Source: Sphingopyxis sp. OPL5
GTDB lineage: Bacteria > Pseudomonadota > Alphaproteobacteria > Sphingomonadales > Sphingomonadaceae
Assembly: GCF_003797775.2 (NCBI RefSeq)
Contig: NZ_CP060725.1
Span: forward strand, 2,040,001-2,104,000
DNA length: 64,000 nt
Direction: 5' to 3'
Shown: piece by piece, positions 1 through 7,135 of the stretch
Numbering within the stretch: the first letter of the stretch is position 1
Layout: every line of letters starts with the position of its first letter
The notes under the pieces: generated by a model
What the model was told of the DNA's origin: nothing
Seen by the model: only the letters and a program-made list of their open reading frames with translations
Databases searched by the model: none
Position numbers and translations under genes: made by a program

Positions 1-33
1 AAGCATCGTGCGTGCGGGCTATGGCGGGAGGCA

Positions 34-924
34 ATGACAGGGACCGAAGCTTTCGATTCGACCACGGCAAGCCCGCGCGTGTCGGTGGTGATGCCCGTGC
101 ACAATGGTGCGCGCTGGCTCGACGAGGCGATCGATTCGGTCCTCGCGCAAGGCTTCCTCGACTTCGAACTGATCCTCGTCGACGATGCTTCGCGTGACGA
201 AAGCCCCGCGATCATGGCCGCCGCGGCGGTGCGCGACCCGCGCGTCCGTCATTTTCGCCTCGACACCAATGTCGGCCTGCCTGCGGCGCTCAACCACGGC
301 TTTGCGCAGGCGCGGGGCGAATTGCACAGCTGGACGTCGGACGACAACCTCCTCCGCCCGCAGATGCTCGACCGCCTTGTCGCGACACTCGACGCGCATC
401 CCGATGCGGGGGTCGCCTATGCCGATTTCTCGCTGATCGACGATGCCGGAAACGATCTCGGCCGTTCGCGGGTCGGACCGGTCGAACGCTTGCTCCACGG
501 CAACAACATCGGCGCCGCCTTCCTGTATCGCCGCGGCGTGACCGACGCGCTCGGCGGCTATGACGTCGGATTGTTCGGGGTCGAGGATTATGATTTCTGG
601 CTGCGCGCGGCGCGGCGTTTCGCCTTCGTCGAACTGCACGAAGATCTCTATATCTACCGCAAGCATGGCGGCAGCCTGACCAGTCAGCGTGCCGATCAGA
701 TCTATGCGTTGACCGCTGTCATCGTCGAACGCGCGATGCCTGATAAGTTGCCGGCGCGCAGCCGTAGCGAAATCCTGCTCGGCCTCGCGCTCAAGAGCCA
801 GCGCCGGTGGCGCTTCGACCTCGTGAGCCGCGCCTTGCGCGCGCATCCCCCGACGGTCCTCGCGCGGCTGCCCGCGCTCGCGCGCTGGACGCTCGTCGTC
901 GCGCGCAATCGCCTTACGGCCTGA
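34..924 (+). CDS. Family 2 glycosyltransferase (GT-A fold)
   Basis: Soluble 296-residue family 2 glycosyltransferase, expected to move a sugar from a nucleotide-sugar donor to an unidentified acceptor in surface glycan synthesis. The N-terminal nucleotide-binding strand VSVVMPVHNG is at residues 16-25, a DDAS acidic pair at 50-53, and a DXD-like TSDDN metal site at 101-105. A later acidic stretch (VEDYDFW, near residue 185) suits the catalytic base region. No membrane segment is visible. GGGAGG lies just before the ATG. No other glycan gene is adjacent downstream, so the acceptor cannot be inferred. The family call is firm; the substrate is unknown. Confidence 0.88.
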   Translation: MTGTEAFDSTTASPRVSVVMPVHNGARWLDEAIDSVLAQGFLDFELILVDDASRDESPAIMAAAAVRDPRVRHFRLDTNVGLPAALNHGFAQARGELHSWTSDDNLLRPQMLDRLVATLDAHPDAGVAYADFSLIDDAGNDLGRSRVGPVERLLHGNNIGAAFLYRRGVTDALGGYDVGLFGVEDYDFWLRAARRFAFVELHEDLYIYRKHGGSLTSQRADQIYALTAVIVERAMPDKLPARSRSEILLGLALKSQRRWRFDLVSRALRAHPPTVLARLPALARWTLVVARNRLTA

Positions 925-936
925 TCATCCGGGCAT

Positions 937-985
937 AGAAAAAGCCGCCGTGCCTCGCCGGGGCTATGGGAGGTCGCGGCGGCTC
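937..985 (-). terminator. Intrinsic terminator of the small secreted-protein gene
   Basis: Seven-base stem AGCCGCC/GGCGGCT (943-949 with 978-984) followed on the minus strand by a T-rich run. It lies about 60 bases past the stop of the minus-strand gene at 1043 and just past the convergent glycosyltransferase stop. The loop is long (28 bases), which lowers certainty. Confidence 0.5.
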
Positions 986-1042
986 TCTATGCGGCCAGGG
1001 TCGAACGGCGGAGCGGGAGGGGAGCGCCGTCCGTCCGGCCGG

Positions 1043-1372
1043 TCAGACGGCGCCGTTGCAGCGCGCCAGATCCTCGGCTTCGAGCGCCTTGCCGTCGGCA
1101 ATGAAGCCCTTCACTTCGCCGGCTTCCTTGGCAAGCCCGGCGCACATCATCTGCGGACGGCTGGTGCCGCGCGCGCCGACGCAATTGGTACCTTCGCACG
1201 ACCAGACGATACCGCGCGCGACGAACTTGCCCTTCGGGGCCGGGCTCGCCAGTTCGGCGCGGTAATAGGCGCCGCCCGCGGCCTGGGCGGTCACGGGCAG
1301 GGCGGCAGCACCGCCGGCCAACGCGACGGCGAACATCGGCACGACAGGCGCCGCGAAAGAGAATTTGAACAT
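1043..1372 (-). CDS. Small secreted cysteine-containing protein (CC_3452-like)
   Basis: A 109-residue protein with an N-terminal signal peptide (hydrophobic to about residue 31, ending near AQA). The mature part has Cys in WSCEGTNC, MMCAGL and ARCNGA, probably paired in the periplasm. The motif around ARGTSRPQM recalls the small CC_3452-type family of alphaproteobacteria; I name it tentatively and know of no function. It is transcribed divergently from an HxlR regulator, with a palindromic site between them, so it is a likely target of that regulator. GGGAGG shortly before the ATG serves as ribosome-binding site. Confidence 0.72.
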   Translation of the reverse strand: MFKFSFAAPVVPMFAVALAGGAAALPVTAQAAGGAYYRAELASPAPKGKFVARGIVWSCEGTNCVGARGTSRPQMMCAGLAKEAGEVKGFIADGKALEAEDLARCNGAV

Positions 1373-1404
1373 GGGGAGGCCCTTCCTTTTTGAGCACCTA
1401 TTTA

Positions 1405-1447
1405 GGTTGCAAAAGGAAATTTAGTGCGTGGGTTGCAAAATGCAACC
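1405..1447. promoter_or_regulatory. Probable HxlR operator: palindrome plus half-site
   Basis: In the divergent gap, 1431-1447 is a perfect palindrome with arms GGTTGCA/TGCAACC around AAA. A further copy of GGTTGCAAAA lies at 1405-1414, 26 bases upstream. This layout fits binding of a dimeric winged-helix repressor such as the adjacent HxlR protein, controlling itself and the secreted-protein gene. Binding is inferred. Confidence 0.6.
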
Positions 1448-1499
1448 AAGTCTACATATTTTTTTGTGCGGGGGCCGATTTTACGTTAGGGCTGGGCCT

Positions 1500-2021
1500 A
1501 TGGGAAAATTACGCGAACCGCTGAACATCCTCTACGGTGACAATTGTGCATTGCCGCTCGCGCTTGAGGCGATGGGCGAGCGCTGGTCGTTCATGATCCT
1601 GCGCGCGGCCTTCAACGGCGTCCATCATTTCGAGGAGTTCCAGCAGGAACTCAGTATCGCGCGCAACATCCTGTCGAACCGGCTGTCGCGACTCGTCGAC
1701 CATGGCATCATGGCGCGCGAAGTGATGGCCGAGGATCGCCGCAAGGTACGCTACGAACTCACCGAAAAGGGCCTCGAGCTGCTGCCCGCAATGATCGCGC
1801 TGCGCCAATGGGGCGAAAAATGGGGGGCCGGCGTGCCCTCGACCCCGGTGCTGGTCGATGTTCGCGACGAGCAGCCGATCGGCCCCGTCACCATGACCGC
1901 GCACGACGGACGGTCGCTCGGCTATAAGGAACTGGTGTGGAAACATCGGTCGGAACTGCAGCCGCTGGGCCAGGCCCGGACGCGCGCAGATGAGCGGATG
2001 GCGCCGGTTGCCGCCGAGTGA
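1500..2021 (+). CDS. HxlR-family transcriptional regulator
   Basis: Winged-helix regulator of the HxlR (MarR-like) family. The core spans about residues 12-100: CALPLALEAMGERWSFMILR, a recognition region around NILSNRLSRLVDHGIM, and a wing with YELTEKGLELLPAM. HxlR proteins act as dimers and often respond to thiol or aldehyde stress; one Cys sits at the start of the fold. I chose the ATG at 1500 (173 residues) over an in-frame ATG at 1428, because the extra residues are unlike the family and would place the gene start inside the palindromic operator. A 70-residue C-terminal tail follows the DNA-binding fold. Divergent from the small secreted protein. Confidence 0.87.
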   Translation: MGKLREPLNILYGDNCALPLALEAMGERWSFMILRAAFNGVHHFEEFQQELSIARNILSNRLSRLVDHGIMAREVMAEDRRKVRYELTEKGLELLPAMIALRQWGEKWGAGVPSTPVLVDVRDEQPIGPVTMTAHDGRSLGYKELVWKHRSELQPLGQARTRADERMAPVAAE

Positions 2022-2076
2022 CGGACGCGGGACCGTCCAGCCGCCCCGCCTACCGCTGACCGCAACCCAACATCCG

Positions 2077-3204
2077 ATGCCGCTGTTCGGACTATCCTCG
2101 CCGGGACCCTTTTTCGGCAATAAGGTGCGCGCCTTCTGGAATCTCCAGATCCTCGGCTGGTTCGCCTGGCTCGGGCTGCGCGGCGTGTCGGGCCTCGCCA
2201 ATGGGCAGGCGCTCGCCTTCCTGATTCCACAGACGGTGTCGGCGATCACCGGCTTCTCGCTCTCGCTGATCCTGTCGGTCTGCTATCGCACCCTGATCAG
2301 CCGCCGCCCGCTATTGATGTGGGGGGTCAGCTTCGGCTTGGCGGGTATCGCCACCGCGCTCTGGGCGTTCATCGACGCCTGGGTCGCACAGATCCAGAAC
2401 CCGAACAGCGACGCCGGCTTCACCAGCCTGCTGCTCGGCGCGGTCTATATCGACGCGACCTCGCTCGCCGCCTGGTCGGCGCTCTATTTCGCGATCAACT
2501 ATTTCCTCCAGCTCGAGGAACAGAATGACCGCGTGCTGCGCCTCGAGGCGCAGGCGGCCTCGGCGCAGCTCGCTATGCTGCGCTACCAGCTCAACCCGCA
2601 TTTCCTGTTCAACACGCTCAACAGCATCTCGACGCTGGTGCTTCTCAAGCAATCCGAACCCGCCAATGCGATGCTGTCGCGACTGTCGGCGTTCCTGCGC
2701 TACACCCTCGCCAACGAACCGACCGCGCAGGTGACGCTGGCGCAGGAGATCGAGACGCTGAAGCTGTATCTCGACATCGAAAAAATGCGCTTCGAGGAAC
2801 GGCTGCGCCCGCATTTCGCGATCGATCCCGCCGTTTCGCGCGCGCGTCTGCCCTCGCTGCTGCTCCAGCCGCTGATCGAAAATGCGATAAAATATGCGGT
2901 CACCCCGCAGGAGGATGGCGCCGACATCACGATTTCGGCTCAGCTTGCCGGTCAAAATGTTCGGATTACCGTGTCGGACACCGGGTCGGGATTGTCAGCC
3001 GATGGCGCGGACCCCACCACTGGCGTCATTGCAACGGAATCAACCGGTGTGGGTTTAGCCAATATCAGAGACCGGCTGGCGCAGGCTTTCGGCGATCAGC
3101 ACCGGTTCGATGCCCAATCGGGCGCTGACGGCGGATTCACGGTGGTTGTCGAGTTTCCGTTTCAGCCCGACGGGCAAATGACGATTGGAACCGAGAGAAC
3201 ATGA
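2077..3204 (+). CDS. LytS/YehU-type membrane sensor histidine kinase
   Basis: Sensor kinase of the His_kinase (PF06580) class. About four membrane helices occupy residues 20-145, a short coiled linker follows, and then the H-box QLNPHFLFNTLNS with phospho-acceptor His175. The ATPase part has the N-box LLLQPLIENAIKYA and the G-box GVGLANIRDRL. The signal is unknown; no extracytoplasmic domain is visible. An in-frame ATG at 1990 would overlap the previous gene by 32 bases. I prefer 2077, but neither start has a strong ribosome site. The stop overlaps the partner response regulator (ATGA), so the two are translationally coupled. Confidence 0.88.
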   Translation: MPLFGLSSPGPFFGNKVRAFWNLQILGWFAWLGLRGVSGLANGQALAFLIPQTVSAITGFSLSLILSVCYRTLISRRPLLMWGVSFGLAGIATALWAFIDAWVAQIQNPNSDAGFTSLLLGAVYIDATSLAAWSALYFAINYFLQLEEQNDRVLRLEAQAASAQLAMLRYQLNPHFLFNTLNSISTLVLLKQSEPANAMLSRLSAFLRYTLANEPTAQVTLAQEIETLKLYLDIEKMRFEERLRPHFAIDPAVSRARLPSLLLQPLIENAIKYAVTPQEDGADITISAQLAGQNVRITVSDTGSGLSADGADPTTGVIATESTGVGLANIRDRLAQAFGDQHRFDAQSGADGGFTVVVEFPFQPDGQMTIGTERT

Positions 3205-4007
3205 CGATCAGAACCATCCTGGTGGATGACGAAAAACTGGCCACCCAGGGCCTGCAATTGCGGCTCGAACCGCACAGCGACGTCGAAATCGTCGACACCG
3301 CCCAAAATGGCCGCGAGGCCATCCGCAAGATCAAGACCCACAAGCCCGACCTCGTCTTCCTCGACATCCAGATGCCGGGCTTCGACGGCTTTTCGGTGAT
3401 CCAGGGGCTGATGGAAGTCGAACCGCCGCTGGTGGTGTTCGTCACCGCTTATTCGGACCATGCGATCCGCGCCTTCGAGGCGCAGGCGGTCGATTATCTG
3501 GTCAAGCCGGTCGAACCCGAACGCCTCGCCGACGCGCTTGACCGCGTGCGCCAGCGTCTGACCGAAAAGCGCGGCGCCGCCGAGGTCGAACGCCTTAAGA
3601 CCGTGCTCGCCGAGGTCGCCCCCGAGGCGGCCGACGATTATGACGCCGAAATCGCCCCCGATGCGCATGCCGCCGACCGCTATGAAAAGATGATCAACAT
3701 CAAGGATCGCGGCCAGATCTTCCGCGTCGATGTCGACAGCATCGAACGCATCGATGCTGCGGGCGACTATATGTGCATCTACACCGCCGACAACAGCCTG
3801 ATCCTGCGCGAAACGATGAAGGATCTCGAAAAACGGCTCGACCCGCGCAATTTCCAGCGCGTCCACCGCTCGACCATCGTCAACTTGAGCCAAGTCAAGC
3901 AGGTCAAGCCGCACACCAACGGCGAATGCTTCCTCGTGCTTGGCTCAGGCGCGCAAGTGAAGGTCAGCCGCAGCTATCGCGACGTGGTGGCGCGGTTCGT
4001 ACACTGA
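3201..4007 (+). CDS. LytTR-type response regulator
   Basis: Partner of the upstream kinase. The receiver domain (about residues 1-120) has the acidic pair DD9-10, phospho-acceptor Asp55 in LVFLDIQMPG, and the conserved VTAYSDHAIRAF and K in DYLVKPVEP. A linker of about 45 residues leads to a LytTR DNA-binding domain (about 165-268) with the typical NFQRVHRSTIVNLSQV. LytTR regulators bind direct repeats at promoters and often control envelope or virulence traits; the target here is unknown. The start overlaps the kinase stop by four bases. Confidence 0.93.
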   Translation: MTIRTILVDDEKLATQGLQLRLEPHSDVEIVDTAQNGREAIRKIKTHKPDLVFLDIQMPGFDGFSVIQGLMEVEPPLVVFVTAYSDHAIRAFEAQAVDYLVKPVEPERLADALDRVRQRLTEKRGAAEVERLKTVLAEVAPEAADDYDAEIAPDAHAADRYEKMINIKDRGQIFRVDVDSIERIDAAGDYMCIYTADNSLILRETMKDLEKRLDPRNFQRVHRSTIVNLSQVKQVKPHTNGECFLVLGSGAQVKVSRSYRDVVARFVH

Positions 4008-4026
4008 GGCCCGCGACTCAATAACT

Positions 4027-4112
4027 CCGTCATTGCGAGCGTAGCGAAGCAATCCAGGGCGGTTTACGCCGCTCTGGATTGCCGCGTCGCCTTCGGCTCC
4101 TCACAATGACGG
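4027..4112. repeat. Dispersed palindromic repeat between convergent genes
   Basis: An 86-base imperfect inverted repeat. The ends are CCGTCATTG/CAATGACGG, and inner arms GCAATCCAG and CTGGATTGC flank a short centre. Elements starting CGTCATTGCGAGCG are common in bacterial intergenic DNA. It fills almost the whole gap between the convergent response regulator and ribA, and could act as a bidirectional transcription barrier. Confidence 0.75.
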
Positions 4113-4116
4113 TTCG

Positions 4117-5175
4117 TTAAAGTTGGTGCCCGGTCCGGTCGCGCTTCGTCGCCAGATATTGCTCATTATATTTGTTCGTCGGCAGCGCGAGCGGAATGCG
4201 CTCGACGACCTCGACGCCCTCGCGTTCCAGCCGCGCGACCTTCTCCGGATTGTTCGTCATCAACCGGATGCGCGGAATGTTGAGCAATTCGAGCATCCGC
4301 CCCGCGATCGCAAAATCGCGCGCCTCGACCGGGAAGCCCAGCCGCAGGTTCGCGTCCACCGTGTCATAGCCCTGATCCTGCAGCGCATAGGCGCGCAGCT
4401 TGTTGACCAGCCCGATCCCGCGCCCTTCCTGCCGCAGGTAAAGCAGCACCCCCCAAGGCGCATCGGCCATCGCGTGCAGCGCCGCGTGAAGCTGCGGTCC
4501 GCAGTCGCATTTCAGGCTGCCGAGCACGTCGCCGGTCAGGCATTCGCTGTGCAGCCGCACCACCGGCGGGCTCGCGTCGCGCTTGCCGATAACGAGCGCG
4601 ACATGGTCCGACGCCTCTTCGGGAGTCCGAAAGGCGACGATCTCGGCGCCTTCGCTGGCCTCGACCGGGAGGCGCGCGCGGGCGGCGATGTGCAGCCGCG
4701 CCGGGTCGAGCAAGGCATCGACATCGACCGCGTCGCAGGCGGTTTCGGCCTCCCCCGTCGCGTCGCGTACGAAAAAGGCGGGCAGCAGGCCGGCGTGGCG
4801 TGCCATCAGCATCGCGGCCATCGCGGCGGCCTCGCCGCCGGTCGCCTGGGTACGGAACGGGCCTTTGAGCGGATTGGCAAGGTCGAGTGCCGGGTCGGCG
4901 ATCGCCAGTCCCGCCGCGACGCTCGTCGCGGCACCGGTCAGCCGCACCGGTCCCGGCGCGGCGGCGGCACGCTGGTTGGTGAGCTTCAGCGTCACCGCGC
5001 GCTCGCCCGCCAGCAGCACGTCGGCGACACCATCGTCAAAATCCGCCAGCGCGGCATCGCTCGCGCTCTCGATCGCCAGCAAATCCAGAACGCCGTCGTC
5101 GCCGGTCACGCGCACCGGCCAGCCGCGGCGCAGCGCATCGACCGCGCGCGCCGCCCGGCGGGCGCCGCCATCCAT
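4117..5175 (-). CDS. ribA: GTP cyclohydrolase II
   Basis: First step of riboflavin synthesis: GTP to 2,5-diamino-6-ribosylamino-pyrimidinone 5'-phosphate, formate and pyrophosphate. The catalytic domain is the C-terminal 200 residues, with the zinc site Cys212, Cys223, Cys225 in ECLTGDVLGSLKCDCG and the substrate loop LRQEGRGIGL. The first 160 residues are an alphaproteobacterial extension without an obvious motif; there is no RibB domain. I place the start at 5175 (352 residues), 14 bases after the xthA stop; a longer frame upstream would run through xthA. Co-transcribed with xthA. No FMN riboswitch is apparent upstream. Confidence 0.9.
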   Translation of the reverse strand: MDGGARRAARAVDALRRGWPVRVTGDDGVLDLLAIESASDAALADFDDGVADVLLAGERAVTLKLTNQRAAAAPGPVRLTGAATSVAAGLAIADPALDLANPLKGPFRTQATGGEAAAMAAMLMARHAGLLPAFFVRDATGEAETACDAVDVDALLDPARLHIAARARLPVEASEGAEIVAFRTPEEASDHVALVIGKRDASPPVVRLHSECLTGDVLGSLKCDCGPQLHAALHAMADAPWGVLLYLRQEGRGIGLVNKLRAYALQDQGYDTVDANLRLGFPVEARDFAIAGRMLELLNIPRIRLMTNNPEKVARLEREGVEVVERIPLALPTNKYNEQYLATKRDRTGHQL

Positions 5176-5189
5176 GCGCGCGGCGTCAC

Positions 5190-5978
5190 TCAAAAATCGA
5201 ACTCGGTAATCAACGGGATATGGTCCGACGGCCGTTCCCAGCTGCGCGCCGGCCGGACGATGCGGTGCGACACCGCCTTTGCCAGCAAGTCGGGAGTCAC
5301 CCACATATGGTCGAGCCGGCGGCCGCGATTGGACAATTCCCAATCCTTGGCGCGGTAGCTCCACCAGGTGAAGAGCGGTGTCGGCGCCGCGATGAAATGA
5401 CGGCCAAGGTCGACCCACTGCGACGCCGCCTGCAGCTTCGCCAGCGTTTCGACCTCGATCGGCGTGTGGCTCACGACGTCCAGCAACGCCTTATGATTCC
5501 ATACGTCGCTTTCGAGTGGCGCGACGTTGAAATCGCCGGTCAGGACCGTGGGCTGGTCGAGCGCCCCCGACCATTTGGTCATCCGCGCGTAGAAATCCAG
5601 CTTCTGCCCGAATTTCGGATTGATCTCGCGGTCGGCGACGTCGCCCCCGGCTGGGATATAGACATTGTCGAGCCGCACGCCGCCGGGCAGCGTGACCCCG
5701 ACGTGGCGCGCCTCGCCATTGGCCTGCCAGTCATATTTGCGGACGTCGGCCAGCGGGACTTTGCTGACGATCGCGACGCCATGGTGCATGCGCTGACCGT
5801 GGGTGACGATATGGGTGTAGCCGAGGCTGCGAAACATGTCGGGCGGGAAGGACACGCATTCGACCTTGGTTTCCTGCAGGCACAGGACGTCGGGCGCTTC
5901 CTCGCGCAGGAATTTCTCGACGATGCCGATGCGGGCGCGGACGCTGTTGATGTTCCACGAAGCGATGCTGGTTGTCAT
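5190..5978 (-). CDS. xthA: Exodeoxyribonuclease III / AP endonuclease
   Basis: Mg-dependent DNA repair nuclease of the ExoIII family, cutting at abasic sites and removing nucleotides 3' to 5' in base-excision repair. The 262 residues match the family size. The active-site set is visible: SWNINSVRAR at the N-terminus, catalytic Glu in CLQETK, the LTGDFNVAP segment, and the C-terminal Asp-His in PSDHIPL. The RRLDHMWV segment is also typical. Lies 14 bases before ribA on the same strand and downstream of the probable 6S RNA, so its promoter is probably within 5979-6060. Confidence 0.95.
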   Translation of the reverse strand: MTTSIASWNINSVRARIGIVEKFLREEAPDVLCLQETKVECVSFPPDMFRSLGYTHIVTHGQRMHHGVAIVSKVPLADVRKYDWQANGEARHVGVTLPGGVRLDNVYIPAGGDVADREINPKFGQKLDFYARMTKWSGALDQPTVLTGDFNVAPLESDVWNHKALLDVVSHTPIEVETLAKLQAASQWVDLGRHFIAAPTPLFTWWSYRAKDWELSNRGRRLDHMWVTPDLLAKAVSHRIVRPARSWERPSDHIPLITEFDF

Positions 5979-6050
5979 GGCGTGGCTCTATCGGCGCGGC
6001 GCGCGCGGTGCAATGCGATTGCGGGCAGGGGCGGCGACCGGCGCCAAGCC

Positions 6051-6091
6051 CAAAATTAAACCCCCGTTCCAGGGGCGGTGGAACGGGGGTT
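6051..6091 (-). terminator. Strong intrinsic terminator at the 3' end of the putative 6S RNA
   Basis: Perfect 13-base stem AACCCCCGTTCCA/TGGAACGGGGGTT (6059-6071 with 6079-6091), 7-base loop, then a T-rich minus-strand tail TTTAATTTT. Its loop is nearly the 3' strand of the proposed 6S closing stem, so the two structures compete. Confidence 0.8.
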
Positions 6092-6209
6092 CAAGGTCAG
6101 CGTTCGTCACGCTCTTGAATGAAGGTGCCTGGCACTCGGTTGGGGCAACAGGGGGAAACCCAGAACCGGGGGCCGTGTTGGCGCCTTCGAGAGTGGGAAT
6201 ACCGCCCCT
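6071..6209 (-). ncRNA. ssrS: Probable 6S RNA
   Basis: The 380-base gap between lolA and xthA has no convincing reading frame. On the minus strand its 5' AGGGGCGGU (6209-6201) pairs perfectly with the 3' ACCGCCCCU (6079-6071), giving a 9-base closing stem around about 120 bases. The 3' half carries GACCUUGAACC (6098-6088), close to the CACCUUGAACC of E. coli 6S RNA. An internal GGUUC can pair with GAACC to form an upper stem beyond an open bubble. An AGCGU/ACGCU hairpin sits just before the motif. 6S RNA mimics an open promoter and sequesters housekeeping RNA polymerase. The ends are approximate; an unrelated small RNA is the alternative. Confidence 0.55.
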
Positions 6210-6287
6210 TCCCTGTCGCCAAGCTGAACGAAAATCTGGCGGATATGGGCGGTTTTGCAGTTCGTCGATGGTGGGCGGCGGTTGGTC

Positions 6288-6331
6288 CGAAAAAACGGCG
6301 CCGAATCCGCTTCGTGGGATTCGGCGCCGTT
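6288..6331 (-). terminator. Intrinsic terminator of lolA
   Basis: Perfect 15-base stem AACGGCGCCGAATCC/GGATTCGGCGCCGTT (6294-6308 with 6317-6331), 8-base loop, followed on the minus strand by TTTT. It begins 26 bases after the lolA stop, so lolA transcription should end before the RNA gene and xthA. Confidence 0.88.
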
Positions 6332-6357
6332 CATATTCGGCTGTGGATAAGTTCGCG

Positions 6358-7017
6358 TCAGCTTCCGCGACCGCGCGAGCGCGGGCGGGGGTCGGTCCAT
6401 TTGAACGCCGAATCGGCGACCGCAACGTTGAACTTCTGGTTCGTCAGGTCGATGCGCGTGCGGTTGTTTTGCGAATCGAGCGCGACCCAGCCGCGCAGGC
6501 GCAATCCGGCGGGCGCGGCGCCGTCGCGCACGAACACCATGGTGATCGTGCCATATTCGGGGCGCTTGGGATCCTTGACCTCGACACTCACGACATCGTC
6601 GCTGCTTGTCGGCAGGACCTTGGCATATTTGGTGAGGTCGCGGTCGGGATCGAGCAGCGCGCCGAGCGGCGAATTCTTCACCGGCCAGCGCTGGACCTGC
6701 TTCACCTCATAATCGATCATCGTCAGCGAACTGCCGTCGCCGACGATCAACAGGGGCACGCCCTTCTGATACTGGAACCGGATCTTGCCGGGGCGTTTCA
6801 AGGTCAATTGTCCATTCAGCCGCTGGCCGTTGCGGTCGGTCTGGACGAAATCGGCGGTCATCGAACTCGTCGCGCGCAGGTGCGACTGGACCGAGGTCAG
6901 CGTATTTGCCGACTGCGCGATCGCCGGCGCGCCGAACGCCAGCGCCGTGGCGGCGGCGGGAACGAGCGCCAGCGCGGCGGCGCGTGTCAGGGTCAGGCGG
7001 GGAAAATTCAGGGTCAT
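6358..7017 (-). CDS. lolA: Outer-membrane lipoprotein carrier LolA
   Basis: Periplasmic chaperone that takes lipoproteins from LolCDE to the outer membrane. 219 residues: a signal peptide of about 33 residues ending at AIAQS, then the LolA half-barrel with SMTADFVQTDRNGQRLNGQL and the hallmark KRPGKIRFQY near residue 75. The tail PRPRSRGRGS is basic. I start at 7017, because the frame upstream of this ATG lacks a signal-peptide context. It lies 118 bases after ftsK on the same strand, an order common in sphingomonads, and is closed by a strong terminator. Confidence 0.92.
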   Translation of the reverse strand: MTLNFPRLTLTRAAALALVPAAATALAFGAPAIAQSANTLTSVQSHLRATSSMTADFVQTDRNGQRLNGQLTLKRPGKIRFQYQKGVPLLIVGDGSSLTMIDYEVKQVQRWPVKNSPLGALLDPDRDLTKYAKVLPTSSDDVVSVEVKDPKRPEYGTITMVFVRDGAAPAGLRLRGWVALDSQNNRTRIDLTNQKFNVAVADSAFKWTDPRPRSRGRGS

Positions 7018-7135
7018 GATGTTCTCATTCTGCCATAAGGACGGCCGGGATATGCCGATCCGGCGTTGAACCCGCCGTGAACCCGGCGTTGGAGGCTGTT
7101 CAAGTCGCGAGCATCGGCTTTGGTTCCCCTGCCGC

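Noticed and set aside
3201..4112. Riboswitch (FMN type) ahead of ribA
   Set aside because: ribA follows xthA by 14 bases with no room for an RFN element, and I see no conserved RFN sequence in the upstream gap.
5988..6425. Small frame across the lolA-xthA gap that could be a coding gene
   Set aside because: Its translation is unstructured and Pro/Arg-rich, and the same DNA holds two strong terminators and a paired RNA-like structure, which explain it better.
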